Below are positions 41,742 through 50,672 of a stretch of 64,000 bases of DNA, one piece after another. The position numbers were made by a program, and so were the translations under genes. Below the pieces are notes generated by a model. It was not told the DNA's origin, searched no databases, and saw only the letters and a list, made by a program, of their open reading frames with translations. The stretch comes from Natrinema pallidum DSM 3751 (GTDB lineage: Archaea; Halobacteriota; Halobacteria; Halobacteriales; Natrialbaceae), in NCBI RefSeq assembly GCF_000337615.1, contig NZ_AOII01000072.1, positions 1 to 64,000 of the forward strand, given 5' to 3'. The first letter of the stretch is position 1, and every line of letters starts with the position of its first letter.

Positions 41742-42251
41742 TTACCGGGGACGGTCCTCGATGTCGCTGATCGACTGCGACTCGGACTGTGATCGGCCAT
41801 CCGACGACTCGTCCATCAATTCGGCCACTTGCCGTTCGAATTCGGAGTCACTGATTTCGCCCGCAACGTACTGCTCTCTGAGCTGTTGTTTCCGATCGTC
41901 GGCCGTCGGTTCGACTTTCTCGGCGGCATCGAACTGTCGGAGCAGCGGGTACCGCTGTTCGAGCCGTGTGACGATCGAGACGAGTCGATCGTCACGCGGG
42001 AGCGACGCACTCCGGAAGACGGAGACGACGGTTGCGGCGAGAAATCCCACCGCGATCACGCCGAGGACGAAGACGACCAGAATCCACTCGGCGGCTGCGC
42101 CGAGCATCGTCAACACGATCAGCACCTCGTTGGCAGGGACACCGCCGGAAAGTGCCGCCAGCCCGTCCAGTATGCCGATCAATCCGGCCCCGGCTGCCAG
42201 AATGCCGGTGACGACGAACCCGGCGAAATATACCCAGTGTCGAGCGCCCAT
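41742..42251 (-). CDS. Membrane-anchored SHOCT-domain protein
   Basis: A 169-aa protein with two N-terminal helices (HWVYFAGFVVTGILAAGAGLIGIL and WILVVFVLGVIAVGFLAATVVSVF), a cytoplasmic linker, and a SHOCT motif LREQYVAGEISDSEFERQVAELM at residues 122-144, then a Ser/Asp-rich tail. It parallels the SHOCT protein at 21193-21609 in layout. SHOCT motifs mediate oligomerisation; no catalytic residues are visible. Confidence 0.8.
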   Translation of the reverse strand: MGARHWVYFAGFVVTGILAAGAGLIGILDGLAALSGGVPANEVLIVLTMLGAAAEWILVVFVLGVIAVGFLAATVVSVFRSASLPRDDRLVSIVTRLEQRYPLLRQFDAAEKVEPTADDRKQQLREQYVAGEISDSEFERQVAELMDESSDGRSQSESQSISDIEDRPR

Positions 42252-42508
42252 ATCTCACTGCAAAGCGCGGAGCGGGATTAAATCCACAGGATCGCGGACA
42301 CAGTTTAGTTCGAATCCGGTGCATCCGTCCTGTGCGTGCGTGTTCGACCGGACGGTCCGATGCGCCGCTCGCTCATCGTGCCGACGTACACGAGCGGCAG
42401 AGCCGCGGGTCCGTTGCTCGCCGCGTTCACGGTTCACGGCCGGCACGCGACGGGGCATCGTCACCTCCGCCCGAAATACCGACGCGCCGGGGGCCACGAC
42501 GAACCACC

Positions 42509-43768
42509 TCAGACAGGGTTCCGAAGCGCCCAGACGTCCGCGCGGGGCTCGAGCCGGCTCGGTTCCGCCCCACGCTGCGTAAGGATGCCCGCGTGGTACA
42601 GCATCGCCTTCAGTTGGAACACCGTCGGCGAGTGGTAGACGGAACCGTCCTCGAGTGCCGCGGGTCGAAGCTCACCGTCTTCGGTAAGCACGCGGCTCCG
42701 GACGCCGTCGGTCCCGCGGATGAACAACTCGACGGTGAACGACGGATGCAATCCGTGGAGGTAGTCCACGACAGCCACGAGCGACGGCTCCGCGAACTCG
42801 TCCTCGTGCATGCACTGGAGTTCGTGGACGAGCAACGCCGTCGCCTCGTAGTCGAACAGCACGCGGCGGGCCAACTGGCCCCACGCCGGCGCGAGATCGG
42901 CGAACCGCTTTCCGGAGCGGTACCAGTTCTCGAACTCCGCGAGGGCCGCCTCGACGGACCCGTAGCGCCCCATCGCGAATCGGACGACTTCCTCGCCGAG
43001 CGAGGTCAGTTCGACACCCGCGCTGCCCTCGACATCGACACCCTCCTCGATCAACCCGAGGAACGCGGCCCCCTGCCGGGCGCTATCGACGGCACTTACG
43101 ACCTTGTACTCCGACAGCAGCGTCTCGGTGTCACCGGCCGCGTAGTGTGCCAACGGATAGCCCAGATAGTTCTTCGGATGGTTCAGGCCGAACGACGCGT
43201 CCGCGACCCCCTGTGCGCTCGCCTGAAACCGCAGCGCCGTCGCCTCGGTCGTCGTCCGATTGCCGACGACGCGGGGCACCTCGAGCGGGTCCACGCTCCC
43301 GGCGGCATCGACGCCGAGCACGCCGACGTTCAACTCCCGCGCGAGCGTCCGATCGGTCTCGGAGATGGCGGCCGCCGGCGCGGCGAGATACGCCGCGTTC
43401 GCCTCGTGAAGTCGATCGTAGGCCTGGAGGATACCACGCTGCGTATCGACGCCGCCGCTGGTCTCCCCTTTCGCCTCGATGGCGATCAGCGGCGGCTCGT
43501 CGCCCAGCCGCTCGACGGCGAGGAGATCGGACTCGAGGTCGCGGACCCCGACGAGGTCGGGATACCCGCTTCCGATCCGAACGTGGTTAAACGGTGCCAG
43601 ACGGTCGCGGACGGCCGGGTCGACGGGCTGTCCGGGGAGCCACTCCGCCATGGCGAACTGGGTGTCGGCCACCGCGTAGGCGGTCGACTCGTCCTCGTCG
43701 GGAAAGAGCCGCCGCTTCGTGTGGGCCAGCACCTGCGGTTCCGACAGCGACCGGGCCGCGCTACTCAT
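42509..43768 (-). CDS. PD-(D/E)XK nuclease-like protein, unknown function
   Basis: A 419-aa soluble protein. Residues 65-130 look like a restriction-type nuclease core: GYPDLVGV with Asp71, then PPLIAIEAKGE with Glu98 and Lys100, and a following helix GVDTQRGILQAYDRLHEANAAYLAAP. That is the D...ExK arrangement plus a conserved Gln. The remaining 290 residues have no recognised family and include winged-helix-like stretches (GVELTSLGEEVVRFAMGRYG). Position 2 kb from an SRA-HNH enzyme makes a defence role plausible, but no partner gene is adjacent. Confidence 0.7.
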   Translation of the reverse strand: MSSAARSLSEPQVLAHTKRRLFPDEDESTAYAVADTQFAMAEWLPGQPVDPAVRDRLAPFNHVRIGSGYPDLVGVRDLESDLLAVERLGDEPPLIAIEAKGETSGGVDTQRGILQAYDRLHEANAAYLAAPAAAISETDRTLARELNVGVLGVDAAGSVDPLEVPRVVGNRTTTEATALRFQASAQGVADASFGLNHPKNYLGYPLAHYAAGDTETLLSEYKVVSAVDSARQGAAFLGLIEEGVDVEGSAGVELTSLGEEVVRFAMGRYGSVEAALAEFENWYRSGKRFADLAPAWGQLARRVLFDYEATALLVHELQCMHEDEFAEPSLVAVVDYLHGLHPSFTVELFIRGTDGVRSRVLTEDGELRPAALEDGSVYHSPTVFQLKAMLYHAGILTQRGAEPSRLEPRADVWALRNPV

Positions 43769-43890
43769 GGCTCAGCATTGGCCACCGGTCCCAATAATGT
43801 TCTGGCGAGCGAATCGATCGCGCCCAGCTCGTGGCGTGCACCTGTCACTGCCGAACCGGTCGGCCGGGGACCGTCGCGGGCCATGCGTTT

Positions 43891-44190
43891 GTGTCTCGAG
43901 CCCGTACAGACGAGGATGACCGAGGCGACATTCGTCTACGCGACGGCTGCGGCTTCTGTACGTGGTGGCCGGCGGACGTCGACGAGCGAACGGCCCTCCG
44001 CATCGTCGGCTTCAGCGACTGTACCGACGTCGCCGAGCCGGTGAGGGATGCCGTCGAGTTCCTCCGTCAGTTCGAGGACGACGAACGCATCCGCGAGCGC
44101 TCCTCCCAGTGGGTTGCCGACAACCGCGGCCGTTTGGGAACGTCTCTCTCGAAGACGCCGCCGGCGCGCCAGCAGTCCGACGACGGCTGA
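43891..44190 (+). CDS. Small Cys-containing hypothetical protein
   Basis: A 99-aa frame from a GTG at 43891. The core has very strong G/C third positions: DGCGFCTWWPADVDERTALRIVGFSDCTDVAEPVRDAVEFLRQFEDDERIRERSSQWVADNRGRL. The CGFC pair plus a later Cys could bind metal. The first 15 residues are less coding-like, so the true start may lie elsewhere. It overlaps the following gene's presumed 5' end. Family unknown. Confidence 0.55.
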   Translation: MSRARTDEDDRGDIRLRDGCGFCTWWPADVDERTALRIVGFSDCTDVAEPVRDAVEFLRQFEDDERIRERSSQWVADNRGRLGTSLSKTPPARQQSDDG

Positions 44191-44647
44191 CCGAGCGACG
44201 GTCGACGCCCAGGGGCGACCGCACGCGGTCCCGATCTGTTTCGCGGTGCTCGAGCCCGCGGCTCGAGCGGTTCGGCCGGAGCCGGCGAACGCGAGTGGGA
44301 CCGGGAACGGTACACCGGACGACGGAACCGGCGGTATCAGACTCGTCTCGGCGATCGACGAGAAGCCGAAATCGACCGCCGACCTCCAGCGCGTGCGGAA
44401 CGTTCGGGCGAACCCGCGCGTGACGGTGCTCGTCGACCGCTACCGCGAGGACTGGTCGCGTCTCGCCTGGCTTCAGGGTCGCGGCTGGGCGCGGATTCTC
44501 GAGTCCGACGCATCGAGCTACGCCGACGCCGTGAGCGCGCTCGAGGCGAAGTACGACCAGTACGGACGCCACGAACTCGGCGACCGTCCGATCGTCTCGA
44601 TCGCGATCGGGCGGACCGTCTCGTGGGGAACGCTCGCGGACGGATAA
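44109..44647 (+). CDS. PPOX-class F420-dependent oxidoreductase, 5' end apparently frameshifted
   Basis: From about 44195 the frame reads ATVDAQGRPHAVPICFAV, then KPKSTADLQRVRNVRANPRVTVLVDRYREDWSRLAWLQGRGWARIL, the flavin/F420 split-barrel of the PPOX family (TIGR03668-like). The family needs about 20 more residues before ATVDA. They appear in another frame, from a GTG at 44109 through LEDAAGAPAVRRRL, so removing five bases (ACCGA, about 44190-44194) would join RRL to ATVDA. I read this as a damaged or misread 5' end. If the shift is real, the enzyme is probably inactive. Confidence 0.65.
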
Positions 44648-44663
44648 GCGCGTGCGAATGCGG

Positions 44664-47228
44664 TCAGTCGTCGACGAGCGATCGCTCCGCGTTCCCGACG
44701 ATGAGAAGGGTCCCTGCGACGACGGCGACGGTCGTCACCAGCGGGTTTACGACGCCGAGGGCGGCCGCGGGGACGGCGATCGCGTTGTAGACGAACGCGA
44801 GCCCGAGGTTCTGCCTGAGCCGGGCGCGTGCGGCCCTCGCCAGGGCGAACGCACGTTCGACCGACGCGAGGTCGTCGTCGACGATCGCGATGTCGGCGGC
44901 ATCGGCGGCGAGCGCCGTCCCGCTGCCAAGCGAGATGCCCAGATCGGCCGCGGCGAGCGCGGGTGCGTCGTTCGTCCCGTCGCCGACCATCGCCACGCGG
45001 TCCTCGACCTGCATCCGCTCGACCGCCGCCGTCTTGCCGTCCGGCGAGACGCCCGCGAAGACGTGATCGACGCCCGGGTGCCGGTCGAAGACGTCGGCCG
45101 CCGTCCCGTCGTCACCGGTCAGGACCACGATGTCGACCCCGTCTTCGTCCAGGGCCGCGACCGTCTCGTCCCACGCCTCGCGGGGTTCGTCGCCGACGAT
45201 CACGACGCCCTCGGCGGCCCCGTCTCGGCCGACGACGACCGGGAGCCGGCCGGTCTCGCGCGCCCGTTCGATCGTCGCCTCGAGATCGGACGCGAGCGTC
45301 CACCCGCGGTCCCGAAAGAGGTCGGGATGGCCGACCAGTACCGGCCGGCCGTCGACGATGCCCTCGACGCCGGTCGCGTGGGTGTGAAACTCCCGGACCG
45401 GTAACTCGCCGGGGACGGCCGATCCGCCGTCGGTACGGGCCGTTCCGTCGGCGTCGACCGCATCACCGTCGCCGCCGAACGCCGCGGCGATCGCCGCCGC
45501 GGCCGGGTGGGCCGCTCGCTGCTCGAGGGCGGCGGCGGCCGCGAGCAGGTCGTCGGGAGCGTCGGCTTCGCGAACGGTCATCTCCCCGGTCGTGAGCGTC
45601 CCGGTCTTGTCGAAGACGACGATGTCGACCGCGCGCAGGCGCTCGAAGACGGTCTCGTCGAAGACCACGATCCCGCGCTCGAGGGCCGCCTCCAGGCTCG
45701 CGGCGACGGAGTACGGCGTCGCGAAGCCGAGCGCCCACGGGCTGGCGACCATGAGCGTCATGAGGGCGGCCAGGGCGGCGGTCAGCCCGCTCGCCCCGGT
45801 GAGGAACACGCCCGCGCCGACGACGATCGCGGCGGCGATGACGATCGGGACGAGGGTCGCGGCGAACTCGTCGGCCCGGTGTGTGACCCCGTGGTCCGCG
45901 CTCTGGACGTTCCAGACGACCCGCGTGAGCCGCTCGATGCTGCTGGTCGTTCGCTCGCCGACGTCGACCACCGCCGCATCGGTGGTGACGACCGACCCCC
46001 CGACCACGTCGTCGCCCGCCGTTTTCGAGACCGGGAGGGACTCGCCCGTCACGACGGCCTCGTCGACCGCACAGTCGCCCTCGGACAGCGTCCCGTCGAC
46101 GGGGATGCGCTCGCCCTCCCGGACGAGCACGCGGTCGCCGGACTCGAGGTCGGCGACGGGGAGTTCCGTCGTCGAGCCGTCATCGGCGTACAGCCGAGCG
46201 GTGTCGACCTGCGAGACGGTGAGGTCGGTCAACCGGTCCGTCGCGCGGCGCTTGACCGTCGCCTCGTAGTAGGTCGCGCCCATCACGACCGAGGCGACGA
46301 TGATCGTCAGATCGAAGTAGAGATTGGTCTGCCCGAGAGCGGAGACGAGGACGCTGAAGACGTACGCGCTGAGTACCGTCAGGGCCGCGAGCAGGTCCGT
46401 CGTGGGCCGTCGGAGTTTCAGACTGACGTACGCGCCCCGCAGGAGCGGGCCGCCGGTCAGGTAGACGATCGCGCCGGTCATGAACAGAAACAGGGGCAGA
46501 TACAGCGGCCCGCTGAAGCCGGTGAACGCACCCTCGAAGTGCTCGATCGCCCCCCAGTCGGTAAACGACGTCAGAAACATCGGGTAGAGGACGGCCACGA
46601 ACGGCAACAGGAGGAACGAGCCGAAGACGACGCCGACGACGTACCGCATCTCGAGCATGTCCTCCGAGCGGCGCTTGCGAAGCCCGGACATCTCCCGGGA
46701 GCGGCGGGTGCCGCCGGTCTCGTCGTCGGCAGTCGCGTCCTCCCGGAGATACGCCGTGTAGCCGAGCGTACTCAACGCGTCCGCGAGCGCGTCGGTCGCG
46801 ATCCGTTCGGGATCGTGATCGACGCGGATCGTCTCCGTGACGTAACTCGCCTCGGCCTCGCAAACGCCGTCGCGACCCTCGGCGACGGCCTCGAGGAAGG
46901 CCTCGCAGGTCGCGGAGTGCATGCCGTCGATCCGGAAGAACGTGCGGACGGTCCCGGCCGGTCGTTCGTCGCCCGTTGCGGTCGGCTGCGGGTCGGTCTG
47001 CGGGTCCGTGGACTGCGAGGGGTCGCCGTCGTCCACGGCGGAGCCGCCGCCGTCGTCGCTCGTCCCGAACTCGGCGGCCACGTCTCGGCAGCCGGCCGAG
47101 CAGAACTCGTCCGGGGCCGACTCGGCGTCGGGCTCCGAGTGCGGTGTCCCGCACAGCCGACAGCGGTCGTCCCAGTCGCCGCCCGTGCGTCGATCGCTCA
47201 CAGTGGTAGCTGTGGGTTCGACGGCCAT
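44664..47228 (-). CDS. Heavy-metal P1B-type ATPase with SPW motif
   Basis: An 854-aa transporter. The N-terminus has a Cys4 zinc-ribbon-like unit (CRLC at 23-26, FCSAGC at 42-47) and a degenerate HMA domain with one Cys (IDGMHSATCEAFLE). Catalytic motifs are intact: TGES, DKTGTLTTGE and GDGTNDAPALAAADLGI. The metal-site motif in helix 6, normally CPC, CPH or SPC, is SPW (LMVASPWALGFATP). HP-containing AAHPAAAAI is present. About eight helices. Probably exports or delivers copper, but lacking Cys in the site makes the metal uncertain. Confidence 0.9.
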   Translation of the reverse strand: MAVEPTATTVSDRRTGGDWDDRCRLCGTPHSEPDAESAPDEFCSAGCRDVAAEFGTSDDGGGSAVDDGDPSQSTDPQTDPQPTATGDERPAGTVRTFFRIDGMHSATCEAFLEAVAEGRDGVCEAEASYVTETIRVDHDPERIATDALADALSTLGYTAYLREDATADDETGGTRRSREMSGLRKRRSEDMLEMRYVVGVVFGSFLLLPFVAVLYPMFLTSFTDWGAIEHFEGAFTGFSGPLYLPLFLFMTGAIVYLTGGPLLRGAYVSLKLRRPTTDLLAALTVLSAYVFSVLVSALGQTNLYFDLTIIVASVVMGATYYEATVKRRATDRLTDLTVSQVDTARLYADDGSTTELPVADLESGDRVLVREGERIPVDGTLSEGDCAVDEAVVTGESLPVSKTAGDDVVGGSVVTTDAAVVDVGERTTSSIERLTRVVWNVQSADHGVTHRADEFAATLVPIVIAAAIVVGAGVFLTGASGLTAALAALMTLMVASPWALGFATPYSVAASLEAALERGIVVFDETVFERLRAVDIVVFDKTGTLTTGEMTVREADAPDDLLAAAAALEQRAAHPAAAAIAAAFGGDGDAVDADGTARTDGGSAVPGELPVREFHTHATGVEGIVDGRPVLVGHPDLFRDRGWTLASDLEATIERARETGRLPVVVGRDGAAEGVVIVGDEPREAWDETVAALDEDGVDIVVLTGDDGTAADVFDRHPGVDHVFAGVSPDGKTAAVERMQVEDRVAMVGDGTNDAPALAAADLGISLGSGTALAADAADIAIVDDDLASVERAFALARAARARLRQNLGLAFVYNAIAVPAAALGVVNPLVTTVAVVAGTLLIVGNAERSLVDD

Positions 47229-47345
47229 AACAGTGACCGATCGTACCGCCCGCCGAGGTGGCCGGCTCGCCGCCGAGTCGCGTCCTCCGCCGACGTTTTG
47301 GCGTCCAGGCCGTTCGCGAGCGGGGATGTCGCCCCGTCGCGGCGC

Positions 47346-48572
47346 TCAGCGTCGTTCGACGACGGTCCCCTTCTCGCCGACCGCGACCGCTCGCTCGCCG
47401 GTGGTCGCCGTCGAAACGGCGATGAGTGCGTCCGGTGCCTGCGTCCCGACCCGGTCCCAGCCGGCCGCACGCGTTCGTTCGTAGAGCACGCCGTCCGCGT
47501 CGCAGGCGATCGTCTCCCCCTCGCGGCGGGCGATCCCGCAGATCGCCTCGTCACCGACCCGGTCCGGCGTCCACGTCGAGCCCCCGTAGCGGTGGACGAC
47601 CCCGTCGTCGTCGCTCACCAGACAGTCGCCCCGTCCCAGCGTCGCGAGGGCCTCGAGCGTGCCGTCGGCCCCGTCGAGACCGACGCGATCGAACGAGTGG
47701 CCGCCGTCGGTCGTCTCGAAGACGCTGTCGTTCGTGTCACAACAGTAGCCGACCGACGCATCCGCGAGCGCGATCGCGCTCAGACTCGCGCCGCTGCCCG
47801 GCGTGATCGGGTCGTCCCACGCGCACTTGCCGTCACGATACCGTCCGCGGAGGACGGTCCCGGAGCCGGTGATCAACAGAACCGTCTCGTCCCCGCTCGT
47901 CCCGCCGACGGCGACCCCCACCCAGTTGTCAGTGCTGTCGGCGGGTGCCGTGTAGTCCGTGTGACGCCCCGTCTCGGCCTCGAGCCGGCCCAGCGAGCCG
48001 CTGTCGCCTGCGACCCAGACCGCCTCGCCCCCGTCGGTGGCGTCGACGCCGGTGAGTTCGTCGCCCGCGGCGGCCGGCCCGTCCTCGAGAACGATCGACC
48101 ACGCACCGGTGTCGGCACCGTCGACCGGCGCTCCCGCGAGGACCAGCCCGTTTTCGCCCACTGCGTAGACCGCTCCGGCGTCGGTCACGCAGACGTCCCG
48201 GAGCGTCGCGTCGGTCGGCACATCGACGAGGTGCCAGTCAGCGTCGCGGTCGTCCTCGCCCGCGGCGGCCGGACCGTCCCCGGCCCCGGTCCGCTCGAGG
48301 GGCGGGCCACCGCCACCCGCGATAGCCGCATCGCCTTCCCCCTCGGCAGCCGTATCGCCGTCGGTTCGACCCGCCGACGGCCGCCACAGGTAGAGCGCGA
48401 TCGGGGGCACGATGTAGGTGGCCAGCGCGAGGGCGATGAACCCGCGATGGAAGACTGCCAACGTCCCGAACGCCGTCAGACCCGCCGTCGCGACCGCGTG
48501 GACCCATGTCTTCGTGTAGTCGCGAAAGAACGAGACGAAACCGCCGCGCGGGCGCGTATCCTGGGTCGCCAT
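47346..48572 (-). CDS. Membrane-anchored beta-propeller-like protein
   Basis: A 408-aa protein. Two N-terminal helices (WVHAVATAGLTAFGTLAVF and GFIALALATYIVPPIALYLW) anchor it. Then come about six repeats of 40-50 residues with patterns such as VYAVGENGLVLAGAP, VWVAGDSGSLGRLEAETG, VFETTDGGHSFDRVGL and AVAVGEKGTVVERR, typical of BNR/YCF48-like propellers. It likely faces outward. No catalytic residues. It lies downstream of the P-type ATPase gene on the chromosome but is transcribed toward it. Confidence 0.8.
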   Translation of the reverse strand: MATQDTRPRGGFVSFFRDYTKTWVHAVATAGLTAFGTLAVFHRGFIALALATYIVPPIALYLWRPSAGRTDGDTAAEGEGDAAIAGGGGPPLERTGAGDGPAAAGEDDRDADWHLVDVPTDATLRDVCVTDAGAVYAVGENGLVLAGAPVDGADTGAWSIVLEDGPAAAGDELTGVDATDGGEAVWVAGDSGSLGRLEAETGRHTDYTAPADSTDNWVGVAVGGTSGDETVLLITGSGTVLRGRYRDGKCAWDDPITPGSGASLSAIALADASVGYCCDTNDSVFETTDGGHSFDRVGLDGADGTLEALATLGRGDCLVSDDDGVVHRYGGSTWTPDRVGDEAICGIARREGETIACDADGVLYERTRAAGWDRVGTQAPDALIAVSTATTGERAVAVGEKGTVVERR

Positions 48573-48773
48573 TGGGCGTGGCTGCTCGAGTGAGCGTACC
48601 GGACTGGCGCGCAAAAACGTACTGCCGGCACGTCCGGTTCGGGACGGGCGCTCGATCGTCTCCGCGTCCGGGTCCCGATCGACGCGGGCCGCGTCGATCT
48701 CGAGGTCGTCCGCGAAGTCGTCTACGGAATCGGCTGGCTGGGTGCCACCAGTCCTGGTTTCGATAGAATCGGC

Positions 48774-48857
48774 TATCGTAGCGACTGACAGTCGATGCAC
48801 ACCTGATCGCACGAGGGCGTTGCGATCAGTGTGTAAACCGTTTCAGTTGCTACTATA
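48774..48857 (-). repeat. 84-bp palindromic repeat, copy B
   Basis: Terminal repeats are TATCGTAGCGACTGA at 48774-48788 and, inverted, TATAGTAGCAACTGA at 48843-48857. The middle is a long hairpin (CACACCTGATCGC against GCGATCAGTGTG). It matches copy A at 11185-11268 in length (84 bp) and central sequence. Its right end supplies the stop codon of the truncated arsC, so it entered or recombined into that gene. The 14 bases CAGTTGCTACTATA recur at 51168-51181 on the other side of the arsenic island. Confidence 0.75.
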
Positions 48858-48960
48858 ACTCTCGGATATCACGCTCGCGCTCAGCGAAGGCAGATGCCAT
48901 CTGCGAGCGCCCAGCGTTCTGTATACAGACGAACGCGATACATGTCGTGTTCTTACTCAT
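48853..48960 (-). pseudogene. arsC: Truncated arsenate reductase (LMW-PTP type)
   Basis: ATG at 48960, 17 bases after the acr3 stop, opens MSKNTTCIAFVCIQNAGRSQ then MASAFAERERDIREL and TAG. VCIQNAGRSQMASAF is the phosphate/arsenate loop C-x5-R-S of arsenate reductases of the protein-tyrosine-phosphatase fold, which convert arsenate to arsenite for export by Acr3. Only 35 of about 130 residues remain; the frame is cut by the end of the 84-bp repeat. The active-site loop is intact but the protein cannot fold, so arsenate reduction must rely on another gene. Confidence 0.85.
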
Positions 48961-48977
48961 AGTGTGGTTGCTGTTGA

Positions 48978-50141
48978 TTAGTCGTCTTCTGATACGGCTG
49001 TCTCGGTTGGATCGACTATCTGTCCCGTCTCAAAGCCGTCCCAATCGAACGTACGTTGGAAGTACAGCGCCACATGGACGAGTGCGAGCAAGACGGGTAC
49101 TTCGATAAGCGGGCCGACGACGGTCGCGAAGGCGACACTAGATCCGACTCCAAAGACGGCGACTGAAACGGCAATCGCCAACTCAAAATTATTCGATGCC
49201 GCGGTGAATCCGATTGCGGTCGTCGTTGAGTAGTCCGCTCCAATGCCGCGACCCATCCCGAAGCTTACGAGGAACATCACAACGAAGTAAATCGTCAGTG
49301 GGACGGCAATCAACAGAACGTCTGCTGGGGCCCCGACAATGTTCTCGCCTTGCGTGGCGAACATTACAATGATGGTGAACAGCAATGCGATCAGCGTCAG
49401 TGGATCAATTTTGGGAACAAATTCGTCGTCATACCACTCCTCGCCCTTCGTTCGCGTTCCGACATACCGAGTAAGGAACCCACCTGCAAAGGGGATACCA
49501 AGGAAAATAACGATTGCTTCGAACACTTGCATCGGCGTGATATCGAAGGTCGTAATCCCGGTGACAAGCGTCTCCATACCCAATAGCGGCGGGAGGAAGA
49601 GGGCAAAGAACCAGACGTACACCCCATAGGTGAGGATCTGAAAGAGACTATTGAACGCGACTAAGCCGGTAACATACTCAGTCGATCCTTCAGCAAGTTC
49701 GTTCCAGACCAGCACCATCGCGATACACCGGGCCATTCCGATGAATATGAGTCCAAGGAAATACTCGGGACGAGCCGGTAGACCGGGTACAAGCCCGCTG
49801 AAGAAGATGGTTGCAAGCCCGAACATTAGCGTCGGGCCAATCAGCCAGTTCTGAATGAGGCTCAACCCGAGAACCCGCCAGTTACTGAATACAGTCGGAA
49901 GCCGCGAGTAGTCCGCCTTCGCCAACGGTGGGTACATCATTAAGATAAGACCGAGTTCGACGAGGTGGAGGTCCTGAATTGGTCGGGTCACTGACGGAGC
50001 GGCATAGCCGATGCCGACACCAATCGCCATCGCACCGAAGATCCAGACAGTGAGATACTTATCCAGAAAGTCCATTGACCGTGGATCGCCACAGCTCTCG
50101 CAGCCGCAGTTCGGGCCGTGTTCGTGGGTAGTGTTACTCAT
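48978..50141 (-). CDS. acr3: ACR3 family arsenite efflux transporter
   Basis: A 387-aa carrier with ten helices. Landmarks are IGYAAPSVTRPIQD, LIQNWLIGPTLMFGLA, FIGMARCIAMVLVWNELAEG with the essential Cys, and FTAASNNFELAIAVSVAVFG. It exports arsenite using the proton gradient. The N-terminus has a short Cys/His-rich leader (HEHGPNCGCESCGD) that may bind metalloid. It overlaps arsR by eight bases. Codons are clearly richer in A/T than in the core genome, pointing to acquisition. Confidence 0.95.
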   Translation of the reverse strand: MSNTTHEHGPNCGCESCGDPRSMDFLDKYLTVWIFGAMAIGVGIGYAAPSVTRPIQDLHLVELGLILMMYPPLAKADYSRLPTVFSNWRVLGLSLIQNWLIGPTLMFGLATIFFSGLVPGLPARPEYFLGLIFIGMARCIAMVLVWNELAEGSTEYVTGLVAFNSLFQILTYGVYVWFFALFLPPLLGMETLVTGITTFDITPMQVFEAIVIFLGIPFAGGFLTRYVGTRTKGEEWYDDEFVPKIDPLTLIALLFTIIVMFATQGENIVGAPADVLLIAVPLTIYFVVMFLVSFGMGRGIGADYSTTTAIGFTAASNNFELAIAVSVAVFGVGSSVAFATVVGPLIEVPVLLALVHVALYFQRTFDWDGFETGQIVDPTETAVSEDD

Positions 50142-50532
50142 CGTTCACGCTCCCTCCGAGGACTGTTACGAGGGCGACAGCACGCTTGGTCGCTCGGTAC
50201 TTCTTCCAGCGTCCGTCGTTCCGACTCGAGACAAGCCCCGCTTCGACGAGTGCTGAGAGCGCATGGCTGAGACCACTCTCGGTCACATCGACGACCGCGT
50301 TCAATTCGCAGACGCAGAGTTCCGTTTCTGCGGCGACGAGAACGCGAACGAGCGTATATCGCGTCTCGTTGGCCAGCGCTGAAAGAACGTCGAGTTCGGC
50401 GTTGACCTGTTCCGGCCCAATCGCTGCTTCGAGCGTGCTGAGTTCGTTGAGCCGTTCTTCGAGATCCTCGTTGCGACACTCTCCGAGTTCGTCTTCGAGA
50501 TATCGTTGTAGTCGGTCCGTTGCTTGCGCCAT
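50134..50532 (-). CDS. arsR: ArsR family arsenic-responsive repressor
   Basis: A 132-aa winged-helix regulator. The metal site ELCVCELNAVVDV (Cys-x-Cys) is in the position used by classical ArsR sensors, followed by the recognition helix ESGLSHALSALVEAGLVSSRNDGRWKKYRATKRA. The first 55 residues form a helical extension (ATDRLQRYLEDELGECRNEDLEERLNE) with another Cys. It is the first gene of arsR-acr3-arsC. Arsenite binding would release it from the AT-rich promoter around 50535-50600. Confidence 0.93.
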   Translation of the reverse strand: MAQATDRLQRYLEDELGECRNEDLEERLNELSTLEAAIGPEQVNAELDVLSALANETRYTLVRVLVAAETELCVCELNAVVDVTESGLSHALSALVEAGLVSSRNDGRWKKYRATKRAVALVTVLGGSVNDE

Positions 50533-50672
50533 CACCAGTCGATTGATGAGATACTAAATTAATACTTCCGGTAGAAATCTGCTGTATCGAGTATGTGGTC
50601 TACGTACGGGAAGTATCCACACTATTAGAATAGACCCCAATATTTTTGATTGAGCACTCTCTAAACTCTCCT

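Noticed and set aside
48573-48812. Long in-frame extension upstream of the propeller gene, with acidic residues, and a plus-strand frame ending at about 48788
   Set aside because: Both strands look mildly coding because of base composition. The extension has no membrane or family sequence, the propeller protein has a good start at 48572, and the plus frame has no start signal.
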